This document shows positions 17,455-25,207 of a stretch of 64,000 nucleotides of DNA, in pieces. The notes under the pieces are model-generated. The model saw nothing but the letters and a program-made list of their open reading frames with translations. It was not told the origin of the DNA and did no database searches. Positions within the stretch are counted from its first letter, which is position 1, and each line of letters begins with the position of its first letter. A program made the translations under genes and the position numbers. The DNA comes from Mariniflexile sp. AS56 (GTDB lineage: Bacteria > Bacteroidota > Bacteroidia > Flavobacteriales > Flavobacteriaceae), in NCBI RefSeq assembly GCF_030552475.1, contig NZ_JAUPED010000005.1, positions 248,001 through 312,000 on the forward strand. The letters run 5' to 3'.

Positions 17455-17575
17455 AAGTTCCTCTATGACAATTCGCATCTAAAAAGCGTATGGAATAACG
17501 CCTTCAATATCCAAGTTGTTTTGATTTTTTTAGTGATGAAGGCAGATTCCGATTTATGATATGAATAATTAGCGT

Positions 17576-17583
17576 TACTTTTG
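17576..17583 (+). promoter_or_regulatory. Putative -7 box for the 17619-19193 gene pair
   Basis: TACTTTTG matches TAnnTTTG, 35 nt before the ATG at 17619. It lies in the 164-nt gap after the enoyl-CoA hydratase gene and would start a two-gene unit. Confidence 0.5.
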
Positions 17584-17618
17584 AAGCATTGAAATTATTC
17601 ACCATCAATTTTTAGTTT

Positions 17619-18011
17619 ATGGAGTACCAAGATGTGTTTATTCTTTTCTGGGAACAGGTAAAAGAAGGTATTGAAGAAGGCAGTTTTGCCAAGTTAACCA
17701 TGGCAAAGACCATTGGTAAGCCTAACTTGAAAAATATATTTGTTAGACCGGTTTATTCGAAAAACGGCTTTTCTGTTTTGTTGAAATACCGCTTTAGATT
17801 AAGAGAAGAAGAGGATATAGAAGAAGAGTTAACATTAGATGAGGCTTTTGTCGTTCTGAAAGAACATCTAAGGAATCCTTTTTCTTCTGTGATAGTATTT
17901 ACAACCACAAAAGATCTACTTTTCAAAATAAATAAAAAAGGGGCGGGTACGATAATTGAGAACATGCCAACATTTAAAAATATTACAGAAGTAGAGCGAG
18001 ATACTGAATAA
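17619..18011 (+). CDS. Unknown cytoplasmic protein (130 aa)
   Basis: I do not recognise this family. The 130-residue protein has no signal peptide or membrane segment. It mixes aromatic and acidic stretches (MEYQDVFILFWEQVKEGIEEG at the N-terminus, REEEDIEEELTLDEAF in the middle) and looks like a small alpha/beta domain. It has its own promoter box and ends 6 nt before the alginate-lyase-fold gene, so the two are probably one transcript. A regulatory or assembly role for the neighbour cannot be inferred from sequence. Confidence 0.7.
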   Translation: MEYQDVFILFWEQVKEGIEEGSFAKLTMAKTIGKPNLKNIFVRPVYSKNGFSVLLKYRFRLREEEDIEEELTLDEAFVVLKEHLRNPFSSVIVFTTTKDLLFKINKKGAGTIIENMPTFKNITEVERDTE

Positions 18012-18017
18012 TTAATT

Positions 18018-19193
18018 ATGATACATAATAAGTTCCTTTTTATAGTTTTCACCTTACTCATGACGAGTTTGTTCAGCTATGGACAATTAGCCAATACTCC
18101 TATTGAATCGAAAAAATATTCGGTTCAAGAATTGAGTCATCCTGGTATCATGCATAGTAGGGAAGAACTTAGTATTTTAAAAGGGCATGTAAATAATGGT
18201 GAAGAGCCTTGGGCGCGTGCTTATAAGGCTATGGAGGCATGGAAAGGATCTTCATTAAATTGGACACCTTCGCCTTTTGAACATGTACATCGCGACAGTT
18301 ATGGGGCCAATAGAGTGGGCGATCCACAAATAGGTAATGATGCGGAAGCAGCCTATTCTCATGCCATACAATGGATTGTTACTGGAAATAAAGCGCATGC
18401 TGAAAAAACCATCGAAATATTGAACGCATGGAGTGGCACCATAGAAACCATTACGGGTAAAGATGATAATTTAGTCGCAGGTATGATAGCTCACAAATTC
18501 TGTAATGCTGCAGAAATTATTCGTCACACCTATGATAACTGGGCAGAGGATGATGTTGACCAATTTAAGGGAATGATGCGAGATGTCTTCTATCCTTTAA
18601 TAAGTAATTATTATACCAATAGCCTCAATTCAAATGGAAACTGGGGGCTTTCTATGGTCAATTCGGTACTGGCAATAGCTGTGTTTTGTGATGACGTTGA
18701 ATTGTTTAACAATGCGGTTTCACATGTAATGGGGACCAATGCACAACCTTACTCGACCTTTTCGGGCTATATAGATGCCAACACTGGTCAATGTCAGGAA
18801 AGCGGAAGAGATCAGGGACATTCCCAAATGGGACTGGGGTATTTAGCCGCCATTTCCGAAATAGCTTGGAAACAGGGTGTTGATTTATATGGCTATCTCG
18901 ACAACCGTCTTTTACATGGCTTCGAGTATTTTGCAAAGTACAATTTAGGAGGCGATGTACCTTACTACAATATGTATGGAAAATTTAAGGACGTCATATC
19001 AGAGAAAAGCCGAGGCAAGTACGAACCTGTTTTTGAAAGGGTTTATAATCACTATGTACGTGTTAAAAAACTTCCTATGCCTTATACGCAACAAATTGTC
19101 GATAAAATCCGTCCAGAGGGTTTTACTTCTTCGATGATTTCGTGGGGTACGCTAACAGGCTACCAAGGTGAACCTATGGATTCAAATGATTAG
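18018..19193 (+). CDS. Secreted alginate-lyase-fold (alpha/alpha toroid) protein
   Basis: The 391-residue protein has a signal peptide (MIHNKFLFIVFTLLMTSLFSYG then Q, split here by description) and an alginate_lyase domain (PF05426-like). Typical features are HPGIMHSREELSILKGHV at about residues 41-58, NGNWGLSMVNSVLAIAVF near 205, and ESGRDQGHSQMGLGYLA near 260 with the RDQGH element likely lining the active site. Family members cleave uronic-acid polymers. The subfamily (for example PL38 or a related group) and substrate are not certain. There is no SusCD pair or other CAZyme beside it, so it is not in a normal utilisation locus. Its 3' end overlaps the convergent peroxiredoxin by 20 nt. Confidence 0.82.
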   Translation: MIHNKFLFIVFTLLMTSLFSYGQLANTPIESKKYSVQELSHPGIMHSREELSILKGHVNNGEEPWARAYKAMEAWKGSSLNWTPSPFEHVHRDSYGANRVGDPQIGNDAEAAYSHAIQWIVTGNKAHAEKTIEILNAWSGTIETITGKDDNLVAGMIAHKFCNAAEIIRHTYDNWAEDDVDQFKGMMRDVFYPLISNYYTNSLNSNGNWGLSMVNSVLAIAVFCDDVELFNNAVSHVMGTNAQPYSTFSGYIDANTGQCQESGRDQGHSQMGLGYLAAISEIAWKQGVDLYGYLDNRLLHGFEYFAKYNLGGDVPYYNMYGKFKDVISEKSRGKYEPVFERVYNHYVRVKKLPMPYTQQIVDKIRPEGFTSSMISWGTLTGYQGEPMDSND

Positions 19194-19842
19194 TACTTAT
19201 ATTCTGTAAAGCTTCTATAATGTCATCGGGCTCTGAACGTGTTCTATAATCAACGTTAACATAGCTCCATGTAACTACTCCGTCACGTTCAATTACAAAT
19301 GTGGCAGGAATGGGTAATACACTACCGTTCCCATTATTGATTATATCTAAATCAAGATTGCGATCTACGCGCATATGTTCTACCAAAAATTCTGGAACTT
19401 CCCATGCAACCCCATATTGTGACGCTACTTTTGCATCTTGGTCAGACAATACAATGAAATCCATTTCGCTAATTTCATTTTTTGTCAAAGATCCGTCAGG
19501 AACCTGTGGGGTAATGGCAACCAATGTTGCACCCAGTGCGTGAATTTCACTTAATCTGGCTTGCAAAGCTCTTAGTTGTAAATTGCAGTACGGGCACCAA
19601 TCCCCTCGATAAAATGTAACAACAACAGGGCCTTTGCTTAGTAAGCTATTTAAGATTGTTAATTTACCTTCAGTGTTTGGTAGCTCGAAATTAGGGACTT
19701 TTTGGCCAACTTTAATAGCATCACTACCTTGTTGGAAGGCTTTTGCTTTATTAATAATAGCATCAACGCCTTTCATGAAATCAGGGTTGGCTTGTCGTCC
19801 TGCTGCAATTTTAGCATCTGTTTGTTCTTTTAAATAGCTCAT
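19174..19842 (-). CDS. Peroxiredoxin-like (AhpC/TSA) thiol protein
   Basis: This 222-residue cytoplasmic thioredoxin-fold protein has VVVTFYRGDWCPYCNLQLRAL with C83 and C86. The first is the peroxidatic position of AhpC/TSA enzymes and the second forms a CxxC pair, as in the peroxiredoxin-like group. An N-terminal helix of about 40 residues precedes the fold. It probably reduces peroxides or acts as a thiol reductase. It has its own promoter box 30 nt upstream and is monocistronic. Its 3' end overlaps the alginate-lyase-fold gene by 20 nt in convergent orientation. Confidence 0.9.
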   Translation of the reverse strand: MSYLKEQTDAKIAAGRQANPDFMKGVDAIINKAKAFQQGSDAIKVGQKVPNFELPNTEGKLTILNSLLSKGPVVVTFYRGDWCPYCNLQLRALQARLSEIHALGATLVAITPQVPDGSLTKNEISEMDFIVLSDQDAKVASQYGVAWEVPEFLVEHMRVDRNLDLDIINNGNGSVLPIPATFVIERDGVVTWSYVNVDYRTRSEPDDIIEALQNISTNHLNP

Positions 19843-19871
19843 AATTTTCTTTAATTGTTTTGCAGATATGG

Positions 19872-19879
19872 CAAAGGTA
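19872..19879 (-). promoter_or_regulatory. Putative -7 box of the peroxiredoxin-like gene
   Basis: The minus strand reads TACCTTTG, matching TAnnTTTG, 30 nt before the ATG at 19842. The rest of the 232-nt gap to 20074 shows nothing else I can support. Confidence 0.5.
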
Positions 19880-20074
19880 GAAGCTTGTTGTTATGCTCTA
19901 TCTGATTTTGATAGAATCATGGTTTTACGGTAGTTTTTTAAAGTTTTTTAAAGACTTTTTTTAACTGATTATAATATTTATGGTAATGAGTATTGTTTGT
20001 TTGTATTTTTTAAGGAAAATCAGAAGCTAGGAAGTAAAGTAACTCAAGTTGATTAAGCTCAAAATAGCACGTTC

Positions 20075-20752
20075 TTACCATTCTAAATTTTCATAGTCAA
20101 TATCCTCGTCATTTATTTCAAGCTGATTTATTTCACAATTTAACCTTTTCGCTTCTTGTTTTAAGAACTTTTCATAATCTTGAAATTCAGATGTGAATTG
20201 GACACCTCTTTTTAATAATTCAGGCAATTTTCGGAATGCTCTTTTTCCTCCTTTTAATCTTAAATAATCTGTGTCTATTGATAATAATAGTTGGTAAATA
20301 TTTTTAGTTCCGCCAAAAATTGCTCCGTTAAAATACGGTTCCAATTCTATTCCGCCTTTTTCATCATAAGAGATGGCTGATTTTTCTAGCCAGTATTCAA
20401 GTTGAATTAAGATTGAAAGTTCTAATTTATTCGTTTCTTGACTTTGCATATTAAACCGCAAAGCAGACAATGAAAAAATTATGTGAACCCAAGAAACTTT
20501 GCAACCAAAATGTTCAACTTTTTCAAAAGAGAAATGGCTAGTTTTTCGTTTTAGTCTACTTCCTTCATAAGCTTTTCTCAACTCCCTTGAAAACCCACTT
20601 ATAGAATCGTCTCTGTTTTCTGAATTTTTTATCCTATCATTCTTTTCATTTCCCCAAAAATTTTGGACTAAGGAATGAATCATTCGGATGTCATCGTAAG
20701 TACCCCAGATTTCAACTCCAATTCCTTTTTTTGTAGGTACTAAATAAAACAT
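20075..20752 (-). CDS. Unknown protein, possibly DUF6904-like
   Basis: The 225-residue protein starts MFYLVPTKKGIGVEIWGTYDDIRMI, has the middle section KVSWVHIIFSLSALRFNM, and ends with an acidic tail (NDEDIDYENLEW). The start pattern of a strand, then GV-x-I-x-G-x-YDD, resembles the DUF6904 family as I remember it, which has no known role. There is no signal peptide or membrane segment. It stands alone between the peroxiredoxin and a second unknown minus-strand gene 68 nt upstream. Base use is a little more even than in its neighbours, which may hint at a later arrival. Confidence 0.6.
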   Translation of the reverse strand: MFYLVPTKKGIGVEIWGTYDDIRMIHSLVQNFWGNEKNDRIKNSENRDDSISGFSRELRKAYEGSRLKRKTSHFSFEKVEHFGCKVSWVHIIFSLSALRFNMQSQETNKLELSILIQLEYWLEKSAISYDEKGGIELEPYFNGAIFGGTKNIYQLLLSIDTDYLRLKGGKRAFRKLPELLKRGVQFTSEFQDYEKFLKQEAKRLNCEINQLEINDEDIDYENLEW

Positions 20753-20820
20753 GTTTTTTTCATTTTCTTATCAGGCGTTCGGTTTGTTCAAATGTGCAAC
20801 AACAAAGTATACCAATTAAT

Positions 20821-21504
20821 TTACTCATGAAAAATACTAGTTTTCCCTTTCTTTTTTCTGTAGACTTTAATGATATAAATTAGAGTCCAAACCAGGAATA
20901 AACTCAAGAAAAAGTAAGTGGCTATTACGTATCCTATTCTATATTTTGGAGGTTTACCTAAATATTGACTAATGTCTTTTTTGTTGTTTATTTTAACGGA
21001 TTTAAAGAGTTCGGTTTTAATGTCGGGGTTAAACTGCGTATCACTGGCATAGAAAAAAGTATATAAGTTTTTATTTAATAAATAAAATTCGGCTTCGTAA
21101 GTTGGTGTTTCTAAATCGTTTGCGAATTTTAAATTATATCCCGTAAAACCTTCTTTCTTAACCAGTGTTGTGGTTTTTAAATAATAAGGAACTCTATATC
21201 TCATTCGTGCTATAACACGATTGTATTCATCAATTAAACTGGTGTAATCGTATGGTAACCTAGAAAGACTTTGTTTTTGGTCTTCATTTTCAAAAAGCAC
21301 TTTTTGAACAATAAAGCTGTAAGCATCTGTTTTAAAACTTATTTGGTGTATTTTAAGGCCATCCACAAGTGTTTCCGATTCAACGAAATTTTTTGGCACA
21401 TCTAAACTTATGAAGTCGTCTAACTTATGCGAGAATTTAGCGTGGTTTTGAGCAGTTATAGTGACGGTAATTAAAACGAAAAAATATATAAAAAGTATTT
21501 TCAT
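20821..21504 (-). CDS. Exported, membrane-anchored protein of unknown function
   Basis: I do not recognise the family. The 227-residue protein has a signal peptide (MKILFIYFFVLITVTITAQ), a soluble extracytoplasmic part of about 165 residues, and one membrane helix (about 190-212) followed by a basic cytoplasmic tail RKKKGKTS. The soluble part (FISLDVPKNFVESETLVDGLKI, described as a strand-rich start) recalls small domains that sense or bind at the membrane. No partner gene is evident. The AT-rich 230 nt upstream holds no promoter I can name with confidence. Confidence 0.7.
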   Translation of the reverse strand: MKILFIYFFVLITVTITAQNHAKFSHKLDDFISLDVPKNFVESETLVDGLKIHQISFKTDAYSFIVQKVLFENEDQKQSLSRLPYDYTSLIDEYNRVIARMRYRVPYYLKTTTLVKKEGFTGYNLKFANDLETPTYEAEFYLLNKNLYTFFYASDTQFNPDIKTELFKSVKINNKKDISQYLGKPPKYRIGYVIATYFFLSLFLVWTLIYIIKVYRKKKGKTSIFHE

Positions 21505-21735
21505 AGTGGTATGTAATTCTTAATAACCTTTTAAAACTGGTTAAAAAATATGAATAAGTCTAAAGTATGCATTTTTTCAATTCCATATACATTGCAGATG
21601 TATATTTAATCAAACATTATTATTGGCGCAGCAAAAATTTGTTAATAACCCTTCTAAATTTTAACAATTTTCAGTTGAAAATATAAGTAATTTTAAGGCT
21701 TTAATGTATGGAAAATATATCTTGTTATCTCTAAA

Positions 21736-22809
21736 ATGGACTCAAAAACACCGCTAAAAGGCCGAGGCGCACAACTAAATGTACCCAATCGATTTTTCGA
21801 ATTGAGTCATGAAATGCGCGATGATTTTTTAGAGTTCTGCCATAAAGAAGGTGAGGAAAGCGATAAAAACAAAACCCAATACCTGGAAGTGTTTCCTAAA
21901 ACCATTGTAAATAAAGTAGAAAGTCCAGATATTGGTATGTCTTACTCCATGAATGCTTACCAAGGCTGTGAGCATGGTTGTATTTATTGTTATGCACGAA
22001 ATAGTCATGAATTTTGGGGGTATAGTGCTGGTTTAGATTTTGAACGCCGAATTATGGTTAAAAAAGATGCGCCAAAACTATTAGAGGAGTTATTGAAAAA
22101 AAAAAGTTGGCAAGCGCACCCTATTGTGATGTCTGGTAATACCGATTGTTACCAACCTGCGGAAAAACATTTCGAGATTACCCGAAAATGTTTGGAAGTG
22201 TTTCTTAAATATAAACACCCTGTAGCTATTATTACGAAAAACGCCTTAATTCTAAGAGATTTAGATCTATTAAAAGAACTTTCAAAGGATAATTTAATTG
22301 GGGTGAATATGTCTATTACATCCCTTTCGGAAGAAACTAGACGTGTTTTAGAGCCGAGAACCACCACTATTAGTAAGCGTTTAGAAACGGTGAACATATT
22401 AAGCGCACATGGTATACCTGTAAATGTGATGTTAGCTCCTATTATTCCGTCTATTAACAGTCATGAAATTTTATCATTAGCTAAAGCAGCCTCTGATAGT
22501 GGTGCCTTAGGCATTGCACATACCATTGTGAGGCTTAACGGGGCAATTGGTGCTATTTTTAGTGATTGGATACATAAAACCATGCCTGATAAGGCTGAAA
22601 AAGTATTGCGCCAAATTGAATGTTGCCACGGCGGATCGTTAAACGATTCGCGGTATGGTTCTAGAATGCACGGCGAGGGTAAAATAGCTGAACAAATTAA
22701 TAGTTTAGTACAGTTAGCGAAGCTTAAATATTTTAAAAATAAGCAGATGCCTAAACTAAATACCCAATTGCATGCGCAGTATAAAGGTGGGCAATTGAAA
22801 TTGTTTTAA
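21736..22809 (+). CDS. PA0069-family radical SAM protein
   Basis: The 357-residue protein has the radical-SAM cluster motif in YQGCEHGCIYCYAR (CxxxCxxC, about residues 78-91), followed by the family mark NSHEFWGYSAGLDFE. Later sequence MSGNTDCYQPAE and VMLAPIIPSINSHEI fits the same family. Members are uncharacterised relatives of spore photoproduct lyase. They probably bind one 4Fe-4S cluster and cleave SAM, with unknown substrate. The C-terminal part (GSRMHGEGKIAEQI) is also typical. It is monocistronic and followed by a strong bidirectional hairpin. Confidence 0.9.
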   Translation: MDSKTPLKGRGAQLNVPNRFFELSHEMRDDFLEFCHKEGEESDKNKTQYLEVFPKTIVNKVESPDIGMSYSMNAYQGCEHGCIYCYARNSHEFWGYSAGLDFERRIMVKKDAPKLLEELLKKKSWQAHPIVMSGNTDCYQPAEKHFEITRKCLEVFLKYKHPVAIITKNALILRDLDLLKELSKDNLIGVNMSITSLSEETRRVLEPRTTTISKRLETVNILSAHGIPVNVMLAPIIPSINSHEILSLAKAASDSGALGIAHTIVRLNGAIGAIFSDWIHKTMPDKAEKVLRQIECCHGGSLNDSRYGSRMHGEGKIAEQINSLVQLAKLKYFKNKQMPKLNTQLHAQYKGGQLKLF

Positions 22810-22812
22810 ATA

Positions 22813-22841
22813 AAAAGAGCGAACCCAGGGCTCGCTCTTTT
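22813..22841. terminator. Bidirectional Rho-independent terminator
   Basis: Arms AAAAGAGCGA (22813-22822) and TCGCTCTTTT (22832-22841) pair fully around a 9-nt loop and carry T-runs on both strands. It separates the convergent radical SAM gene and the secreted-protein gene at 22863. Confidence 0.85.
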
Positions 22842-22862
22842 AATAAAATAATTAAGGGTTGG

Positions 22863-23480
22863 TTAGTTAATAATTTCTTTTGTGAACTCGCGTCCTTCTG
22901 TTTTAAAAATTAGTTTGTAGTCACCTTTTTGTTTTCCTGACAGTCTGTAAATACGACTTAGGTTTTCAGTGTTTGTAATTTTTTCAGAATAAATAAGTTC
23001 TGGTGTACTAGAAATTGACTCACTGCCTGTAAAATAAATGGCAATATCCATAGGCGCTTTACTTAAAGAAAGTCTAGATACATAAACAATATCACCTTTT
23101 ATGCGCGTTACCGGTTTAAAAATGGTGTTTTCCATGTCTTTTTTAAATGTAACCGTGTCTGATAATACCGTAAATGGAATGGTTTGAATTTCTACATCTT
23201 TATCTAGTTCAAATATGTAGCCCCCGTTTGGTAGTGATGTTAAATCGAAGCCTTTCGTGTAGATTCCAGATTGAAGAATGAGTTCTTTATATAGTACAAT
23301 ACCGTTAATATCTTTAATAGATAATAGGTTTCCTTGCTTTACATTGTTTAAAGTAAGAGAGGTTCTTTTAGCATCATTTTCGATTGAGAAAAATGCTTTT
23401 TCATTTGCGAAACTTAACAAGGTAGCAAACAATGTTACCATTAAGAATCCTTTTTTTGAGATGTTTAATACGTTTTTCAT
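22863..23480 (-). CDS. Secreted protein, copy 1 of a local paralogue family
   Basis: The product of 205 residues begins at the ATG at 23478-23480 (MKNVLNISKKGFLMVTLF), which gives a normal signal peptide ending LLSFANE. An in-frame TTG at 23510 lies inside the promoter box and is unlikely. The mature part is strand-rich, with NLLSIKDINGIVLYKEL and GFDLTSLPNGGYIFELDKD, which resembles a secretion-tail-like beta sandwich, then a second half that ends in a conserved EFTKEIIN. It is about half identical to the protein at 23777-24373. Function is unknown. An upstream inverted motif shared with copies 2 and 3 suggests common control. Confidence 0.8.
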   Translation of the reverse strand: MKNVLNISKKGFLMVTLFATLLSFANEKAFFSIENDAKRTSLTLNNVKQGNLLSIKDINGIVLYKELILQSGIYTKGFDLTSLPNGGYIFELDKDVEIQTIPFTVLSDTVTFKKDMENTIFKPVTRIKGDIVYVSRLSLSKAPMDIAIYFTGSESISSTPELIYSEKITNTENLSRIYRLSGKQKGDYKLIFKTEGREFTKEIIN

Positions 23481-23507
23481 AAGTTGTTTTTTTAACGTTT
23501 TATAAGA

Positions 23508-23515
23508 CAAATATA
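23508..23515 (-). promoter_or_regulatory. -7 box of paralogue copy 1
   Basis: The minus strand reads TATATTTG (TAnnTTTG), 28 nt before the chosen ATG. The same box occurs before copies 2 and 3, each at the same distance from the shared inverted motif. Confidence 0.65.
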
Positions 23516-23558
23516 TAACCGTTTTTTAGTTTTTAAATCACTGATATTGATGCATTTG

Positions 23559-23614
23559 TGTGCTAAATTATCTGTTATTATTACATCAATTTTAGGTAAA
23601 ATTAATATAGAGTA
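23559..23614. promoter_or_regulatory. Candidate operator 1: inverted motif upstream of copy 1
   Basis: The left arm TGTGCTAAATTA (23559-23570) and the right arm TTAATATAGAGTA (23602-23614) are imperfect inverted copies of TRTGCTAWATTA. The GCTA of the left arm begins 54 nt, and the opposite G of TAG 102 nt, from the start of the -7 box. Both distances are the same at the other two copies. This fits an activator site upstream of the promoter. Confidence 0.55.
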
Positions 23615-23725
23615 TAATGGGGGTAATTAAGTATACCCTATGTGTTTATTGAAATGAAGAAAAGAGGGAAAGGGAAATTTTAAAAGCAGTAACTAAGTAC
23701 TTGAGTTGAGATTAAAGCAAAAAAA

Positions 23726-23748
23726 AAGTGAGCCACCACAGCTCACTT
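23726..23748 (-). terminator. Terminator of paralogue copy 2
   Basis: Arms AAGTGAGC (23726-23733) and GCTCACTT (23741-23748) pair around a 7-nt loop, and a long T-run follows on the minus strand. It lies 28 nt after the stop of the gene at 23777. The same hairpin recurs at 24764-24786. Confidence 0.85.
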
Positions 23749-23776
23749 TACCAACTAAACTAAATAAGACATTAAA

Positions 23777-24373
23777 CTAATTGTTAATGAATTTTGTGTA
23801 CTCTTTATTATCAGAGCTAATTACTATTTTATAACTTCCTTTTTCTAATTTGTAAACTCTTTCAATAGCTTGAACATCTGTAATGCTTTCAGCGTGTAAT
23901 AATTCGTATTCGTTATTGGCATTCGAGTAAACACTAATTTTAACAGCTTCCGAGTTTGGAGACAATTTTGTAATGTATAACAAGTTGTTTTTTTGTACGA
24001 TATATGGTTTGTAGCTTGTTGTTTCTTTTTCTTTGTTTACAACAATGCTTTTAAAGCTAATTGTAAATGGGATCGTTTTAATTTCAATGTCCTTATCTAA
24101 TTCAAAAACATAATCACCATCAGGAAGTGATGTAAAGTCGAACCCTTTTGTGTAGATTCCCGCTTTTTCAATTTGTTCTGAATATAATACGATACCGTTG
24201 GCATCTTTAATAGACAATTTGTTTCCAGCTTTTACATCTGTTAAAGTAAGTGCCGTTTTTTTTGCGTCATCTTTAATAGAGGTAAATGATGCTTCATTCG
24301 CGAAACTTAATAAGCTAGTAAATAGTGTTACTATTAGGAATCCTTTTTTTGTGTTGTTTAATATATTTTTCAT
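23777..24373 (-). CDS. Secreted protein, copy 2 of a local paralogue family
   Basis: This 198-residue protein has the signal peptide MKNILNNTKKGFLIVTLF ending LLSFANE, and a mature part parallel to copy 1: NKLSIKDANGIVLYSEQI, GFDFTSLPDGDYVFELDKD and a C-terminal SSDNKEYTKFINN. No domain with known function is evident. The size, the export signal and the repeated G-x-Y-x-F-E-L-D-K-D strand suggest a small periplasmic or surface beta-sandwich. It has its own promoter and terminator and is monocistronic. The neighbours are copy 1 and a decayed third copy, so this is a tandem family. Confidence 0.82.
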   Translation of the reverse strand: MKNILNNTKKGFLIVTLFTSLLSFANEASFTSIKDDAKKTALTLTDVKAGNKLSIKDANGIVLYSEQIEKAGIYTKGFDFTSLPDGDYVFELDKDIEIKTIPFTISFKSIVVNKEKETTSYKPYIVQKNNLLYITKLSPNSEAVKISVYSNANNEYELLHAESITDVQAIERVYKLEKGSYKIVISSDNKEYTKFINN

Positions 24374-24401
24374 GACTTGTGTTTTTTAATGTTTGATAGG
24401 G

Positions 24402-24409
24402 CAAATATA
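24402..24409 (-). promoter_or_regulatory. -7 box of paralogue copy 2
   Basis: TATATTTG on the minus strand, 28 nt before the ATG at 24373, matching TAnnTTTG and the box of copy 1 in sequence and position. Confidence 0.65.
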
Positions 24410-24452
24410 TGGTGCGTTTTCGGCTGGCAAAACATTGATTTTGACACATATC

Positions 24453-24508
24453 TGTGCTAAATTATCTGTTATGATAATATTAACATTGTGTTAAGTTAAT
24501 ATAGCACA
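24453..24508. promoter_or_regulatory. Candidate operator 2: inverted motif upstream of copy 2
   Basis: The left arm TGTGCTAAATTA (24453-24464) and the right arm TTAATATAGCACA (24496-24508) form a good inverted repeat of TGTGCTAWATTAA. The distances from the -7 box (54 and 102 nt) equal those at copies 1 and 3. Confidence 0.6.
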
Positions 24509-24757
24509 CATCGATGGTAAATATGAACAGTTGAGGAAAAAGCGATTTTGAAAATTTGTAAAATAGGCTAAGAAGTGCCTACGAAGTATAATGTTTTAAA
24601 TGTCTTCTAAAAAAGTAGTTTAAAAGGATATGGAGTTATTATTAAAAAGCGAATGCTTTTAAAAACAACTATGAATTTTATAGATAGAATGTCTTATATA
24701 TAATAGGTAGAAAATGCGAGTTAAATATATGGGAAGAAGTATTTGAAAATAGGGCAC
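24509..24757. other. Gene-free AT-rich spacer
   Basis: I see no gene, hairpin or promoter that I can support between operator 2 and the terminator of the decayed third copy. It is probably old sequence of the duplicated unit that has drifted. Confidence 0.5.
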
Positions 24758-24763
24758 AAAAAA

Positions 24764-24786
24764 AAGTGAGCCACCACAGCTCACTT
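24764..24786 (-). terminator. Terminator of decayed paralogue copy 3
   Basis: Arms AAGTGAGC (24764-24771) and GCTCACTT (24779-24786) with a 7-nt loop are identical to the copy-2 terminator, with a T-run on the minus strand. About 105 nt around it are nearly identical to the copy-2 terminator and gene end (23720-23829). Confidence 0.8.
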
Positions 24787-24814
24787 TACCAACTAAACTA
24801 AATAAGACATTAAA

Positions 24815-24984
24815 CTAATTATTAATGAATATTGTATACTCTGTGTTATGAGAGTTAATTTTTTGTTTCTTTTTCTAAAACTTTTATGTTAGTATGGGTT
24901 AAAAACCTACTACCATATTGTAAAACGCAATAATCTTACAATTATTGTAATAAATAACAACTTAATGTTGTTGTCTATTTTTAT
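24815..24984 (-). pseudogene. Decayed copy 3 of the secreted-protein family
   Basis: Only the two ends of the gene remain. The start codon of copies 1 and 2 is ATA here (24982-24984) within the same context AAGTCATA. The 3' end still reads INSHNTEYTIFINN then TAG, matching SSDNKEYTKFINN of copy 2. About 430 nt of the middle are gone, and what is left has stops. The -7 box, the upstream inverted motif and the terminator of the unit are all kept, so a short untranslated transcript of about 260 nt could still be made. Confidence 0.8.
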
Positions 24985-25033
24985 GACTTCTGAAATACTA
25001 TTCTTTAACAGAAATACCTAATGTTCTACGGTA

Positions 25034-25041
25034 CAAATATA
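25034..25041 (-). promoter_or_regulatory. -7 box kept upstream of decayed copy 3
   Basis: TATATTTG on the minus strand, matching the boxes of copies 1 and 2 although the gene behind it is dead. Confidence 0.6.
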
Positions 25042-25083
25042 TGATGGAATAAGAGTTAATAAAACAACAAATTTGACCAATAT

Positions 25084-25141
25084 ATATGCTATATTGACTG
25101 TTAACTAAATGTTAAATGGATTAAAAGGTAATATAGCATAT
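25084..25141. promoter_or_regulatory. Candidate operator 3: inverted motif shared by copy 3 and the AraC gene
   Basis: Arms ATATGCTATATT (25084-25095) and AATATAGCATAT (25130-25141) are a perfect 12-nt inverted repeat. Seen from the minus-strand box at 25034 the distances are again 54 and 102 nt. Seen from the plus-strand box at 25183-25190 the right arm is 53 nt away, nearly a mirror image. The site could serve both divergent promoters and autoregulate the AraC gene. Confidence 0.6.
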
Positions 25142-25182
25142 AATCGGGTTAAATAAAGCTATGTTTGCATAATAATATATTG

Positions 25183-25190
25183 TAATTTTG
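25183..25190 (+). promoter_or_regulatory. -7 box of the AraC gene at 25208
   Basis: TAATTTTG matches TAnnTTTG, 17 nt before the ATG. A TTTG at 25164-25167 could be a -33 element, with a short 15-nt spacer. Confidence 0.55.
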
Positions 25191-25207
25191 CATCTAAATT
25201 AATTTGT

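Noticed and set aside
23481-23510. Longer TTG-started form of secreted paralogue copy 1
   Set aside because: The TTG lies in the -7 box, and the shorter ATG form aligns exactly with copy 2 and gives a normal signal peptide.
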